Of a DNA stretch of 64,000 bases, positions 63,351-64,000 are shown piece by piece. The notes under the pieces were generated by a model, which saw only the letters and a list, made by a program, of their open reading frames with translations, had not been told where the DNA came from and searched no databases. Source of the stretch: Cucumis sativus (taxonomy: Eukaryota; Streptophyta; Magnoliopsida; Cucurbitales; Cucurbitaceae); NCBI RefSeq assembly GCF_000004075.3, contig NC_026660.2, positions 124,001-188,000 on the forward strand, written 5' to 3'. Position numbers and translations under genes: made by a program. How positions within the stretch are numbered: position 1 is the stretch's first letter; each line of letters starts with the position of its first letter.

Positions 63351-64000
63351 ACCATGCTCATATTAACTAATAATCTATCATATGCTCAATTTCTATGAAT
63401 CATCAAACTAATAAAGTACAATACAAATGAAATTAAACACATTTTTAAATATAAAAAAATTGATAAAATCAATTGAACACATTTTTAAATAGGGAAATTT
63501 TGTAGACAAAGAAGAAACAATGGTAAAGATGGAGAAAAGAGAAAAAGACAATGGTAATTTTGAAATAATTTAAAAAAGAATACAAAATTTACTATATTTA
63601 CAAATTGTTTAAGAAATTGCTATATACTTAATATTTTATGAAAAAAAAAAAAGTTACTTGTTATAAAATGTCAGACTTAAAAGTAAAGAACAAATAATTG
63701 GCTATTATATACATAACTATCTTCAGTATTTGTATGTTTCTTAGTTCTTAGCTTGATTGTTAAACCCGGTTGATGAGAGATATCAAAATTGAATTTATAG
63801 AAAGGTGAGGGCTTCCAAGAGTTTATGCAAATATCATCAACTGAAAGCATGATTCTGTATCCTATAAAAATAGAGAAATTTAGTCATAGGATATTTTGTT
63901 TTCACATATATAATATGTAAAATTTATGAGTTTTGAATTTTCACCCACATATTGTCACCAAAAGGGAAATCTCTGAATTGAAAACTCAACGGATGAGGTG

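Larger units (their letters stand above)
62334..63632. mobile_element. about 1.3 kb foldback (long inverted repeat) element
   Basis: The left end (aggatatagtaaatttgtaa) aligns with the reverse complement of the right end (agtatatagcaatttcttaa). The inner arms also pair: TTCAATTGATTTTA-type sequence ending in ttatatttaaaaatgtgt (62770-62817) against acacatttttaaatataa (63437-63454), and Ctccatcttcaccat-type runs (62545-62605) against atggtaaagatggagaaaag (63520-63540). It encloses a minisatellite and a TA repeat and is non-coding. Confidence 0.55.
61220..64000. other. gene-free right end
   Basis: It holds the upstream region of the NPSN13 partial copy, then AT-rich DNA and a large foldback element with an internal minisatellite. 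No gene is supported. Confidence 0.5.

Overview
This is nuclear DNA from a flowering plant. The genes are split by AT-rich GT...AG introns, spacers are very AT-rich, and every recognisable protein is a plant family: a BEACH/WD40 protein, MATH protein, chloroplast PPR protein, RLCK-type kinase, NPSN SNARE, CIPK kinases and a MUSTANG-type domesticated transposase. Repeats built on a TCTATCA...TGATAGA core and the gene order suggest a eudicot, most likely a cucurbit (Cucumis-like). The genus is an inference from memory, not something I could test.

Layout. 1-2707 (+): 3' end of a GFS12-like BEACH-WD40 gene. 3432-5282 (+): complete six-exon gene with two MATH domains. 6039-7942 (-): two-exon chloroplast PPR gene, convergent with the MATH gene. 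9917-12246 (-): seven-exon membrane-anchored RLCK kinase of the GPK1/At5g18500 group. 16.2-18.1 kb (+): housekeeping-type promoter and two short exons of an unidentified, apparently truncated gene. 19555-25369 (-): complete ten-exon NPSN13 SNARE gene. 27896-33415 and 38917-45227 (-): tandem pair of twelve-exon CIPK17-like kinases. 53839-56353 (-): PB1-MULE (MUSTANG-B type) gene. 58249-61219 (-): partial second NPSN13 copy that keeps only exons 1, 5, 6 and 7. 61.2-64 kb: a large foldback element with an internal minisatellite. Splice joins were built by hand. All complete models have lengths divisible by three and canonical GT...AG introns.

How the genes relate. They do not form one pathway. 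The neighbourhood looks like a conserved plant block: from memory, Arabidopsis has RLCK At3g17420 close to NPSN13 At3g17440, RLCK At5g18500 close to GFS12 At5g18525, and NPSN12 At1g48240 close to CIPK17 At1g48260. All three pairings occur together here, which supports the gene calls. The CIPK pair arose by tandem duplication, and the second NPSN copy shows the NPSN side was duplicated too and then eroded. CIPKs act with CBL calcium sensors, NPSN in membrane fusion at the cell plate and endomembranes, GFS12 in endomembrane/vacuolar sorting, and the PPR protein in chloroplast RNA metabolism.

Spacers and introns hold LINE remnants, TIR/foldback MITEs, a Helitron-like element with A^T flanks, tRNA-derived SINE-like pieces, a tRNA-Met PBS-like LTR remnant and microsatellites. 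I found no CRISPR array, rRNA, intact tRNA or clearly novel multi-gene system. The most interesting points are the frame-preserving exon loss in the second NPSN copy, an 80-nt perfectly identical patch between the diverged CIPK copies, and the foldback element whose MITE-like core has expanded into a minisatellite.
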